The position numbers and the translations under genes are program-made. The notes under the pieces were generated by a model. The model was not told the origin of the DNA. It worked only from the letters and a program-made list of their open reading frames with translations, and ran no database searches. From JANQTF01 sp036835375 (lineage in GTDB: Bacteria; Bacteroidota; Bacteroidia; J057), in assembly GCA_036835375.1 (NCBI GenBank), contig DAITMB010000122.1, positions 1 through 14,676 of the forward strand: a DNA stretch of 14,676 nt, written 5' to 3'. This document shows positions 1 through 6,872 of the stretch, in pieces (the first letter of the stretch is position 1; each line of letters starts with the position of its first letter).

Positions 1-280
1 GAAGGACGACCGTTTGGGCTTGATATCCCGGATGGCTGATCTGAAACTCCACGGGGTAGGACTTGACGTCCATGGAAAAACTTCCATCAGGACCGCTTTC
101 GAGGATCTTGGTCCAGCGAAGGAGCCCTCCTTCATAGGAAGATGACTCGACCCTGAGCGTAGTGCTGGACAGCGGCAATAGATTCGAAGCATCCATTACC
201 CTGCCCGCTAAGACTTGAGAGAGCACTGGGTGAGGCAGCGAAGAAAGGACAATGAATAGGAGGAATAATGGGTGTTTCAT
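1..280 (-). CDS. Exported protein with carboxypeptidase-regulatory-like domain, N-terminal part only
   Basis: Translating the minus strand from the ATG at 280 gives 93 open codons that run off the left edge of the window. The first 21 or so residues form a Sec signal peptide: a hydrophobic core LFLLFIVLSSL and a small residue before a Gln (VLSQ). The mature part starts with the pattern GRVMDASNLLPL..TTLRV, then DGSFSMDV and ISHPGYQ. This is the usual layout of a CarboxypepD_reg-like beta-sandwich in Bacteroidota. That domain is found at the N terminus of SusC/TonB-dependent receptors, OmpA-type proteins and assorted surface proteins, so the full function cannot be told from this piece. It diverges from the GH127-like gene at 350, leaving 69 bases for two promoters. 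Confidence 0.7.
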   Translation of the reverse strand, partial: MKHPLFLLFIVLSSLPHPVLSQVLAGRVMDASNLLPLSSTTLRVESSSYEGGLLRWTKILESGPDGSFSMDVKSYPVEFQISHPGYQAQTVVL

Positions 281-349
281 AGTAATTCAAAGGTAGGGAT
301 ATGTCGGAGAATCTTGATTTGGATCGAAGGATTACCGAATGTTGTGACC

Positions 350-1369
350 ATGTCCGTCATAAGATTTTTTCTGCTGATGGGGCTAGCCGCGACGGCTTGC
401 CAGTCCTCGCCATATGCCACAAATGTTCGCAGATCTGTGCCATTGACGCAGATAGCGTGGCGAGAGGGCGTCGGTGCAGCATGGCTTTCTTCTTTTCGCG
501 CAGCGCTACCGATGGTCGATGACACGTCGGGCTATGTATTTGATCCGCTGGGGGTGGTCCGAATGGGCTGCCTTTCAGACCATCTTCCTTCCGCAGATCG
601 CTGCGTCTCGCTCACCCTTTCCTCCTTGCTGGCAGAGGCACTGCAGCACACAGATGCTTCACCCATTGATCGGATCGAACGGATTCTTTATCACCGATAT
701 CCCGGACAATCCAGTGAATTTTTGCCAGATCCACGACTTATGGCTGCTTTTGAGCAAGGAGACACGCTGTGGATCAATTTGTTCATGCCATGTGAGATCA
801 GCAATATCGGACCAAGGAGCGCGTGGAGTGTGACAATGGAGACCGAATATCCCCTCGAAGGGATCACGACCCTGCAATTGGAAGGAGATCGGGCAGAAAC
901 ATGGACCTTGGCTTTTCGACAACCAGGCTGGACCGACAACCGTCCCGACCCAGATAGTGCGATTAGGTATCGATGGAGAAGCAATCAGAAACTTGTCGCA
1001 GACTTAGCGGGGACATTTCTCTACCCTGAATTGCGCAATGGCTATGCTTACCTCAGCAGAACATGGCAACCGGGAGATCGCATTCAACTGCGCTTTCCGA
1101 TGTCGCTTCGCAGGCTGATCTATCTCAAAAGCGATGGACGCCACTCCCTCAGTTTGGAGCGTGGCCCTGTGGTATTAGCTACGAAAAACGATCCAGAAAG
1201 CCAACTAAGCTTCCCGGATCGGGGATATTTGCAAGAAAATGTATCGGAAGACGGCAGGAAGACCTGGCACTGGGCCGACTCCTCACAAGACCTTACATTT
1301 AGGCTCTGGCCTCAGTGGGAGAGTCGCGACTCCCTGCGGTATCAGGAAGTCTATCTTCAGGAGGAATAA
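350..1369 (+). CDS. GH127-like (DUF1680) lipoprotein lacking most of the catalytic barrel
   Basis: The start is set at the ATG at 350, which opens a lipoprotein-like signal (FFLLMGLAATAC, Cys17, weak lipobox); an in-frame TTG upstream would only bury it. The product has 339 residues, whereas GH127 beta-L-arabinofuranosidase family proteins usually have about 600 or more. The C-terminal two thirds match the family's beta-sandwich: INLFMPCEI at 142-150, TEYPLEGITTLQLE, a FRQPGW motif at 189-194, GYAYLSRTWQPGDRIQLRFPM at 231-251 and LERGPVVLA at 269-277. Before this lies a short piece that fits the end of the barrel (DRC at 83-85 where the family has the zinc-binding ETC, then DRIERILYH). The later Cys-Cys segment that holds the nucleophile and more zinc ligands is absent. 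I infer a binding or decaying protein rather than an active hydrolase. Confidence 0.65.
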   Translation: MSVIRFFLLMGLAATACQSSPYATNVRRSVPLTQIAWREGVGAAWLSSFRAALPMVDDTSGYVFDPLGVVRMGCLSDHLPSADRCVSLTLSSLLAEALQHTDASPIDRIERILYHRYPGQSSEFLPDPRLMAAFEQGDTLWINLFMPCEISNIGPRSAWSVTMETEYPLEGITTLQLEGDRAETWTLAFRQPGWTDNRPDPDSAIRYRWRSNQKLVADLAGTFLYPELRNGYAYLSRTWQPGDRIQLRFPMSLRRLIYLKSDGRHSLSLERGPVVLATKNDPESQLSFPDRGYLQENVSEDGRKTWHWADSSQDLTFRLWPQWESRDSLRYQEVYLQEE

Positions 1370-1383
1370 CCGCAGCGCATCGC

Positions 1384-1773
1384 TCAGGCTTCCGTCGCCT
1401 GATGCTGGATAGCTTTGCTTGCTCCGGCCAGGAGCTTGTCGCGATTGATGGGCTTGGAATAATATCCATCAAATCCCGCCTGAAGAAAGCGCTGCTCATC
1501 TCCCGCCATGGCGTAGCTCGTGACCGCAAAAATCGGGAGTGATTTAAAGCGCTCATCTTGCTTCAATATTTTCATAATGGCCTCTCCGTCGAGGCTTTGT
1601 CCGCCGAGATTGATGTCCATCAACACCAGAGAAAATTGATGCTCCTCTACGGCCTGAAAAGCTTGCTTGTCATTGAGTGCATGGATAGGAACAGCGATCT
1701 TTGCGATCAATTTGGTCAGTACAAGAGCATTGATTTCATTGTCTTCGACAATTAGTACTTTATGGTTTCCCAT
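1384..1773 (-). CDS. Stand-alone CheY-like response regulator receiver
   Basis: This 129-residue protein is a single receiver domain with no output domain. Visible landmarks are the acidic pair E10/D11 in LIVEDNEIN, the phospho-acceptor D53 in LVLMDINL, T85 in FAVTSYAM and the conserved K107 in YYSKPI. Receivers of this shape take a phosphoryl group from a histidine kinase and act through protein contacts or as a relay step. Its gene follows the histidine kinase at 1848-3560 after 74 bases on the same strand, so the two are very likely co-transcribed and partners. The DNEIN and SKPI wording is typical of receivers paired with hybrid-type, PAS-containing kinases. The 3' end meets the GH127-like gene tail to tail with a gap of only 14 bases. 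Confidence 0.9.
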   Translation of the reverse strand: MGNHKVLIVEDNEINALVLTKLIAKIAVPIHALNDKQAFQAVEEHQFSLVLMDINLGGQSLDGEAIMKILKQDERFKSLPIFAVTSYAMAGDEQRFLQAGFDGYYSKPINRDKLLAGASKAIQHQATEA

Positions 1774-1847
1774 TACAATCGGGGTTTTGTGATGTGTAGG
1801 GTAAGTGCATCTGGGGCAAGTTGGGGAACAAGAGATTGAATTTTATG

Positions 1848-3560
1848 TCAAGAAATTAGGGAAGGTAACTCATGTTGGAATTGGGGTAAAAAAATCCGGA
1901 AAGTGCTGCCCTGACCTTGGGTGCTAAATATTTCGATGCGACCTCCGAGAATTTCGATGACACGCTTAGCGATGGAAAGTCCCAGTCCTGCGCCTTCGTA
2001 ATTTCGATCCAAGCCCTCACTTTCTTGAGAAAACTTTTTGAAAAGCTTTTCTCGAATGAATGCGTCGCTCATGCCAATCCCCGTGTCCGAAACTGTGAGG
2101 AGTACCTGATCGATGTTTCCGGTGGCAACCATGGTTGCATGAATTTCCACAGCCCCTTCCTTTGTAAACTTGATGGCATTGGAGATCATGTGATCCAACA
2201 CCTTTTGAAACCAAGTCGGGTCGGTTTGCAGCAATATGTGGGGACTTATCTGGCAGGTAAATTCGAGGCCTTTCGCCTTCGCTTCTGCTACGTGCGCTTG
2301 AGCCGAAGGCTGGCAAATGGACTGGAGCGACACAAGCTCCCAGTTGAGACTGGAGGTAGAAGCCTCCAGTTGTGACAGCGCCAATACTGAATCGAGCGTG
2401 CGGAGCAGACGTTCTCCCGAGAAGCGAATCATCCGGGCGTAGTCATAGAGCTCCTCATCCTCCGTGTAGGCATCGGTGATGATATCAGCTAAGCCGAGGA
2501 TGCCATTGATGGGCGTGCGGATCTCGTGGCTCATATTAGCGAAAAAATTCGCCTTGGCGATGTTGGCACTCTCTGCGAGGTACTTCGCGCGCTCCAGCTC
2601 AAACTGATTCTGCTTCGCCACGGTCACATCCGTGATCCGTATCATGAGCCGCTCTTCTTCTCCCACAGCAAGGATCGTGTAGGCAGTGTTGCCCCAAAAC
2701 CATCCTCGCTGGACCTTGAGAAACTTTTCTTCACTCGTCCAGGTCTCCCCTTGCCGGAGACGGCTGACCGTGCTGAGAAGGAAATTCTTATGAGGGGTTT
2801 TCCGAAAAAGCTTCAAAATAGAATGGCCTACCATGTGGTTGCGCGACCCGCCAAAGAGCTCTTCCGAACGCTTGTTGGCACTGACGATGAGCCCTGTCTC
2901 GGGATTGGCCAAAAAAATGGCATCGTAGGAATGATCGAAAGCTGCCTCCATTTCTTGCCTTGCCTGAAGCACCAGCCCATCTACCTGACGATTGCTGATG
3001 ATCTGAAAGTGGAGTCCAAATAATCCCACAATGAGAAAAGAAAGAAAAAAATTAAACACATAGGAAGCGCTTGGTTTCATCTCTCCAAGATGAAATCCCA
3101 TCGGATCGAACTGGACAGCGGCCATGCACAACAGGCAAAATCCTACGAAGCCCATCATGACCAACAAATATTTTCTTTCGGTGATGGGATCCAACATCAT
3201 GGCGGCTCCCAAGACGATCAGCAAAAATGCAAAATGCTCTCCGCTGCTGTATCCCAGAAACGTGATGGTGATCACCGTGTTGAGCGTTGCCGTGACGATG
3301 ATGATCAATTTGGCGAGCAGAAAATGCTGCTTCTCAGTTAAAATAAGCGCAGAAAACCAAATGGCAAGGGTCAGAGAGTGAATGATCGCGGGAATGTATT
3401 GACCCTCACTCAAGTAGGTGAAAAGGTGGGGGGTGAGAATGAGTGCACCAAGTAATGCAATTCGGTTGGTGATACGCACCTGCCTGGCCCGCCGCGACAC
3501 ATCTTTCCCCTCAAGTCCCGTGGAAGAGATGGCTTCCCACATCAACATCACCTTGTTCAT
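1848..3560 (-). CDS. Membrane-bound PAS sensor histidine kinase
   Basis: The reading frame extends to a GTG at 3578 (576 residues); I prefer the ATG six codons in, at 3560, giving 570. Using the longer numbering, residues 37-195 hold about five or six hydrophobic segments. A PAS domain follows at about 205-330 (AAFDHSYDAIFLANPETG). Then comes a HisKA dimerisation domain with H351 in FFANMSHEIRTPINGILGL, and a HATPase_c domain with the N box around N467 (DHMISNAIKFT), the G1 box DTGIGM at 498-503, the F box FKKFSQ and the G2 box GAGLGLSI at 529-536. It is therefore a complete catalytic kinase with no receiver of its own. The receiver encoded next downstream probably fills that role. The membrane part has no recognisable ligand-binding fold, so the signal is unknown. 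Confidence 0.92.
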   Translation of the reverse strand: MNKVMLMWEAISSTGLEGKDVSRRARQVRITNRIALLGALILTPHLFTYLSEGQYIPAIIHSLTLAIWFSALILTEKQHFLLAKLIIIVTATLNTVITITFLGYSSGEHFAFLLIVLGAAMMLDPITERKYLLVMMGFVGFCLLCMAAVQFDPMGFHLGEMKPSASYVFNFFLSFLIVGLFGLHFQIISNRQVDGLVLQARQEMEAAFDHSYDAIFLANPETGLIVSANKRSEELFGGSRNHMVGHSILKLFRKTPHKNFLLSTVSRLRQGETWTSEEKFLKVQRGWFWGNTAYTILAVGEEERLMIRITDVTVAKQNQFELERAKYLAESANIAKANFFANMSHEIRTPINGILGLADIITDAYTEDEELYDYARMIRFSGERLLRTLDSVLALSQLEASTSSLNWELVSLQSICQPSAQAHVAEAKAKGLEFTCQISPHILLQTDPTWFQKVLDHMISNAIKFTKEGAVEIHATMVATGNIDQVLLTVSDTGIGMSDAFIREKLFKKFSQESEGLDRNYEGAGLGLSIAKRVIEILGGRIEIFSTQGQGSTFRIFLPQFQHELPSLIS

Positions 3561-3621
3561 AACTTTAATTCTGGGCACAAGGTGAGCTTTTCTGTTGAAT
3601 CAAAAAATCCAATTGATGGAC

Positions 3622-3651
3622 CAATATTACGGAACTCACGAGTTCTTCAAT
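3622..3651 (-). promoter_or_regulatory. Candidate promoter with palindromic operator for the kinase/receiver pair
   Basis: On the minus strand an ATTG (3648-3651) and TAATATTG (3622-3629) are separated by 18 bases. They resemble the Bacteroidota -33 TTTG and -7 TAnnTTTG elements with one mismatch each. The spacer contains the perfect palindrome GAACTCGTGAGTTC (3632-3645; six-base arms, two-base centre). The site lies about 60 bases upstream of the kinase start. That placement is what a repressor or autoregulatory site would show, but the promoter call rests on a short degenerate consensus. Confidence 0.35.
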
Positions 3652-3712
3652 TCTGGAAAATATTAATCCCAGATTAAGACTATCAGGCCATTTGTGGCCA
3701 AAATGCAGAAAA

Positions 3713-3732
3713 GGAGCCGTTTGCACGGCTCC
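3713..3732 (-). terminator. Hairpin with T-rich tail, minus-strand terminator
   Basis: A perfect 8-base-pair stem (GGAGCCGT / ACGGCTCC) closes a four-base loop that reads GCAA on the minus strand. It is followed there by TTTTCTGCATTTT (3712-3700). This fits an intrinsic terminator for minus-strand transcripts arriving from the aminotransferase side, placed just before the kinase promoter. No T-run follows on the plus strand. Confidence 0.5.
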
Positions 3733-3972
3733 CTCTCCTATTGGTCTAAATGAGTTTCATTTGACAAAAACAACGCAAATAGACTCTATCTACCTGAGCA
3801 AACGACTATTTTTCAGCGCAGTACCCTTTTCTTCCCGGCGAAATATCTATTCCTCCAGTATTCTTCCATTCGCCGTGCATCGGCATGATCTGCTGTTGTT
3901 CATTTCATCGCATTTGATCCCTGAGCAAAATCCTTACACGCAGCACAGGCGTACGCGGAATAAACAAAGTAA
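3733..3972. other. Non-coding stretch between two hairpins
   Basis: The intergenic region 3579-4149 is 571 bases long. I find no convincing intact gene between its two hairpins. A 108-codon open frame on plus (3692-4018) has no domain-like composition and reads across both hairpins. The minus strand holds the possible gene remnant listed separately. Confidence 0.4.
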
Positions 3973-4001
3973 GCAAGACCCTTTCGGGTCTTGCCACCTA
4001 G
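3813..4001 (-). pseudogene. Possible broken GIY-YIG-like small gene
   Basis: A minus-strand frame opens after a TGA at 4002-4004 and reads GGKTRKGLAYFVYSAYA, then CKDFAQGSNAMK. It is cut by a TGA at 3900-3902 and continues in the same frame with ADHADARRMEEYWRNRYF and AGKKRVLR to a TGA at 3813-3815. The KGLAYFVY opening resembles the start of small GIY-YIG endonuclease-like proteins in Bacteroidota (usually YFVYILYS), and the basic tail would suit their C terminus, but the middle is too short and the GIY-YIG core residues are not clear. There is no good start codon. This is a weak call and may be chance. Confidence 0.2.
3973..3994 (-). terminator. GNRA-loop hairpin, probable minus-strand terminator
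   Basis: A perfect 9-base-pair stem (GCAAGACCC / GGGTCTTGC) carries a GAAA loop on the minus strand and is followed there by the T-rich TTACTTTGTTTATT. It lies about 155 bases beyond the stop of the aminotransferase gene and is the first terminator-like structure its transcript would meet. The T-tract is interrupted, so it may instead be a structured RNA element or part of a small repeat. Confidence 0.4.
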
Positions 4002-4149
4002 TCAAGGATCGAAGGTGAAAAATGAAAAGAGAACGAAAATTCTGAGAAAGGCGGTTATGTGCGAAATTTCGTGTGGTTAACCAAAACTGGCCATGTTGTA
4101 CCATCTCCTTGTTCGCCAACTACTACAGGAAGATGATTTGCTTTCTCAA

Positions 4150-5427
4150 TTATATCACCACGCGGTCCACAGGGTCCTGCATTGATTCTGGCAAAGCGAT
4201 CCGCAATTCTTTCGCATTTTTGATCCACAGTTTCTTGACAGCGAAGAGCACATTCTCAATGTCGTCGATGGTCAAGTGATTGTTGATCGTGAGTCGGAGC
4301 CCAGTCTCTTTGTGAGGCACGCTCGGGAAAGCAGCCAAATTACAGTAATATCCTGCTTGCTTGATGTCTTCGCTGATTTTGAAACCCAGGTCGTAATTTC
4401 CCAGCTTGATGAAGCGAATAGGACTCAGGCTATGGCTTGCTGTGGGGAGCCCCAGGGCATCAGCGGTTTGTTGGAAGGTTTTGATTCGGCGCTTCAAGCT
4501 ATTGTGGAGCGCGGGCAACTCACTTGAGAGGTGAATTTTCACCGAGGCGATCGCAGCTGCCAAACTCGCTGGCTGCATGGGGCCTGAGAAAATCAGGGTT
4601 CCTCCCCAGTCGCGTACCATTTTCTTGGCTTCTATTGAAGGAAACACCAGAATGCCTCCGACACTTCCGAAACTCTTAGCCATCGACCCGGTGAGGTACA
4701 TCCGCTCCAGCCACTGACCTCCCAAGGCCTCCAAGGCATAACCACGACCGTGCATGCCATGCCAGCTCACCCCGTGGGCGTCATCTACATAAAGGTGAAG
4801 TTGCTCATATCGATCATGCAGGGTCTTGAGCTCTTGCATCGGAGCGCCGTCTCCAAACATAGAGTAAATGCCGTCGGCAAGATACCAGATTTTGTCGTGC
4901 TCATCTTTGAGCTTCGTGATGCGCTGCTCCAACATCTCCATGCTGTTGTGGCGAATCATCTCGACTTTCACGCCGCGTGCCTTCACCAGTTGCGCCGCCA
5001 TGTGCACACTCGCATGGACTTGGTGGTCCAAAATCACTACATCATTGTCGCCTACCAAGACCGGCAGCATAGAGCAGTGACCCAGCGTAGTGGTAGCAGA
5101 CACGAGCACTGGTCTGTGAAAAATCTTCTCCAGCAAATTCTCCAACTCTTCATACAGCCCGATGCTCACATAAGAGCGCGAGCTCGAAAACTGGGTACCG
5201 AAGCGATCAATTGCGTCTCTGGCCGCTGTCTTGAGTCGCGGGTCGAGTTCCAACCCGAGATAGCTGCAAGAGGAAAAATTGGTGTGCGCCTTCCCACCAA
5301 ACATGACTTCGCGGCCATTGAAAGATTCGTCTTCCGTGCTAAGGTGGATGACGCCTGCTTGAAGTGCCCTATCGACCGTTTCTTTCACGGCAGAGAGGTA
5401 TTGGCTGTTTCTACTCGATCCTGACAT
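4150..5427 (-). CDS. PLP-dependent alpha-oxoamine synthase family enzyme
   Basis: The start is placed at the ATG at 5427 (425 residues); the frame extends to a TTG at 5499, but that adds a low-complexity leader. The fold-type I PLP motifs are clear: DHQVHAS around H138 (the ring-stacking His of the family's NHAS motif), VDDAHG with D215 and H218, and SMAKSFGSVGG with the Schiff-base K251. Family members (KBL, BioF, serine palmitoyltransferase, ALA synthase) condense an amino acid with an acyl-CoA or acyl-ACP and release CO2. Here the usual glycine-rich segment with a His before LE is replaced by SSSRSYVSIGLYEELE, so it belongs to a side branch and its substrates cannot be named. No acyl carrier or acyl-CoA ligase gene is adjacent. 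It appears to be transcribed alone. Confidence 0.85.
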   Translation of the reverse strand: MSGSSRNSQYLSAVKETVDRALQAGVIHLSTEDESFNGREVMFGGKAHTNFSSCSYLGLELDPRLKTAARDAIDRFGTQFSSSRSYVSIGLYEELENLLEKIFHRPVLVSATTTLGHCSMLPVLVGDNDVVILDHQVHASVHMAAQLVKARGVKVEMIRHNSMEMLEQRITKLKDEHDKIWYLADGIYSMFGDGAPMQELKTLHDRYEQLHLYVDDAHGVSWHGMHGRGYALEALGGQWLERMYLTGSMAKSFGSVGGILVFPSIEAKKMVRDWGGTLIFSGPMQPASLAAAIASVKIHLSSELPALHNSLKRRIKTFQQTADALGLPTASHSLSPIRFIKLGNYDLGFKISEDIKQAGYYCNLAAFPSVPHKETGLRLTINNHLTIDDIENVLFAVKKLWIKNAKELRIALPESMQDPVDRVVI

Positions 5428-5508
5428 GAAGCTTGAGTGTAAAGAGTGTCTGATGATGGCATCAAAACTAGGGCCTCGAGCTGCACGCTGAAAGGTCAAA
5501 ATATTCGG

Positions 5509-5684
5509 GATTGTACCAACTACGCAGGAAAGATTTCTAAAAAAATATGCTTAGAATAAAGGAAAGTATGCAAATCGATTTATTCACAATCCGTTGATAA
5601 TAAACGAAATAAAGAGAATCAACTACTTTTTCTCGACTAAATCGAGCGCTAAGAATCACAAGAAAAAAGACATGATTGTACCAA
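5509..5684. repeat. 11-base direct repeat pair GATTGTACCAA
   Basis: GATTGTACCAA occurs at 5509-5519 and again at 5674-5684, bracketing the AT-rich upstream region of the aminotransferase gene. The inner TTGTACCA is also present at 4096-4103, just past that gene's stop. Read on minus, TTG-GTA-CAA is a small inverted repeat, so it could be a binding site. It could also be coincidence. Confidence 0.3.
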
Positions 5685-5688
5685 TGCC

Positions 5689-6705
5689 CTATTGTCGCAG
5701 AAGGGGGCCTTGGACTTTTTCCCACAAAAATTTTTCCAGGACCGATGCTACCTCTCGGGGCGTCTCCAAAAAGGAAAAGTGACCACTGTCTTGAATCAGG
5801 GCGAGTTGTCCCTGACTACATCGTGCGATCAGCTTTTGGGAAGCCTCCAACGGCGTCGCATCATAGCTCCCATGCACCACCAGGACAGGGACCTGGATCT
5901 GCTCCATTTGGGCATAGAGATTATAGAGCTGCATCTCAGGATCTTTGTAGAGGAGAGAGAGATGTTGCTGGCGCATGATCGGACGATCTGGAATGTAGAG
6001 CTGCAAAGAATCCAGCGCGTCCCTGTGAAAGACCGATTGGGCAAAACTAAAGCGATAAGCCGCTAACACTGCTTCAGGCTCCGCATTTTGAAATCCTGGG
6101 CTACCAATGAGTTTTTCCTGCATCAGTTGATCCTCCGCGTTGAGGCGCGCTTGAAGGGTCTTAGCTGCTGCTTGCTGGAGCCCAGCCTCTGCTGCCACAG
6201 GGTTAAAAAACACCAAGCCAGTGACCCGATCTGGGTACTGCGCGGCGTATTTCATCGCGACGAGTGCCCCCCAAGAATGGGACAAGAGCATGATCGAATC
6301 CACCCCCAAGTGCCCGCGAAGCTCCTCAAGGTCTTCTATCCAGCGGGCGAGTCGAATGTCGCTGGTGTCGCACGCCGGCGAAGAAAGCCCCGAGAGTCTC
6401 TGGTCATAGTACACCACCCTGTAGCCTCGGCTGAGGTAGTCCAGCGACGGAGATAAATAATGATGACTCATGCCTGGGCCGCCGTGAATCACGACCAACG
6501 TGGGTCCCTCGCCGATACTGCGCACAAACAGCCTTGTGCCCCCAATGTCTAAGTGAGTCGTATCGGCCTGCGGAAGCGGTGACATGGCAGAAAATAACGT
6601 CGGGGTGTCCCCCAATGGAGCCTCCGAGCCTTGGGAAGAGCTCTCGCAACCCATCACGATCAAACAGCTGGAAATGAGGAACACGAGTAAATATATTCGC
6701 TTCAT
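5689..6705 (-). CDS. Lipoprotein alpha/beta hydrolase, prolyl-iminopeptidase-like
   Basis: The true start is the ATG at 6705, because it opens a lipoprotein signal (MKRIYLLVFLISSC.., lipobox VMGC, lipidated Cys20); the frame extends further upstream without purpose. The 338-residue product has the alpha/beta-hydrolase landmarks of the proline iminopeptidase (S33) group: the oxyanion motif HGGPG at 74-78, the nucleophile elbow SHSWG with S144, the acid D282 in HGSYDATP and H309 in DSGHFSF. It is therefore probably an active serine hydrolase anchored on the outside of a membrane, cleaving N-terminal residues from peptides or some small ester or amide. The substrate is not set by the motifs. It is divergent from the DUF1080 operon, with a shared 167-base promoter region. 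Confidence 0.87.
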   Translation of the reverse strand: MKRIYLLVFLISSCLIVMGCESSSQGSEAPLGDTPTLFSAMSPLPQADTTHLDIGGTRLFVRSIGEGPTLVVIHGGPGMSHHYLSPSLDYLSRGYRVVYYDQRLSGLSSPACDTSDIRLARWIEDLEELRGHLGVDSIMLLSHSWGALVAMKYAAQYPDRVTGLVFFNPVAAEAGLQQAAAKTLQARLNAEDQLMQEKLIGSPGFQNAEPEAVLAAYRFSFAQSVFHRDALDSLQLYIPDRPIMRQQHLSLLYKDPEMQLYNLYAQMEQIQVPVLVVHGSYDATPLEASQKLIARCSQGQLALIQDSGHFSFLETPREVASVLEKFLWEKVQGPLLRQ

Positions 6706-6719
6706 GAGATCAAATAAAT

Positions 6720-6727
6720 CAAATTTA
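6720..6727 (-). promoter_or_regulatory. Candidate -7 element for the lipoprotein hydrolase
   Basis: TAAATTTG on the minus strand matches the Bacteroidota -7 consensus TAnnTTTG exactly and ends 14 bases before the ATG at 6705. No good -33 TTTG lies at the expected distance. The leader would be very short. Confidence 0.3.
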
Positions 6728-6750
6728 TTGGAGGTAAGCTTGATTGACCA

Positions 6751-6782
6751 GTTGCGGAGTCTGCAATTTAGTCCTATTTTTC
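6751..6782 (+). promoter_or_regulatory. Candidate promoter of the six-gene sugar operon
   Basis: GTTG (6751-6754) and TATTTTTC (6775-6782) are 20 bases apart. Each has one mismatch to the Bacteroidota -33/-7 elements. This would give a leader of about 85 bases before the ATG at 6873. No other candidate in the divergent region looked better for the plus direction. Confidence 0.3.
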
Positions 6783-6872
6783 TCGCAAAGCATGACGGAA
6801 TCATCCTGCCTGCACACCGCTTGGCATCCAATCCTTTTGCCAGGCTTGTCGAACCGGTACATCACATTTATT

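Noticed and set aside
1917..2375. 152-codon open frame on plus within the histidine kinase gene
   Set aside because: The opposite strand carries the full HATPase_c motif set, so this frame is not a gene.
3692..4018. 108-codon open frame on plus in the long intergenic region
   Set aside because: It reads through both perfect hairpins and shows no fold-like composition or ribosome site.
4750..5424. 224-codon open frame on plus inside the aminotransferase region
   Set aside because: It lies antisense to a gene with clear PLP motifs, has no domain-like pattern and is best explained as a codon-bias shadow.
5428..5499. Longer N terminus of the aminotransferase from the TTG at 5499
   Set aside because: It needs a TTG start, adds a leader unlike the family, and the ATG at 5427 lies at the expected family start.
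5632..5646. CTCGA / TCGAG hairpin after the hydrolase gene
   Set aside because: The stem is only five pairs and is followed by an A-run, not a T-run, on minus, so it does not support a terminator.
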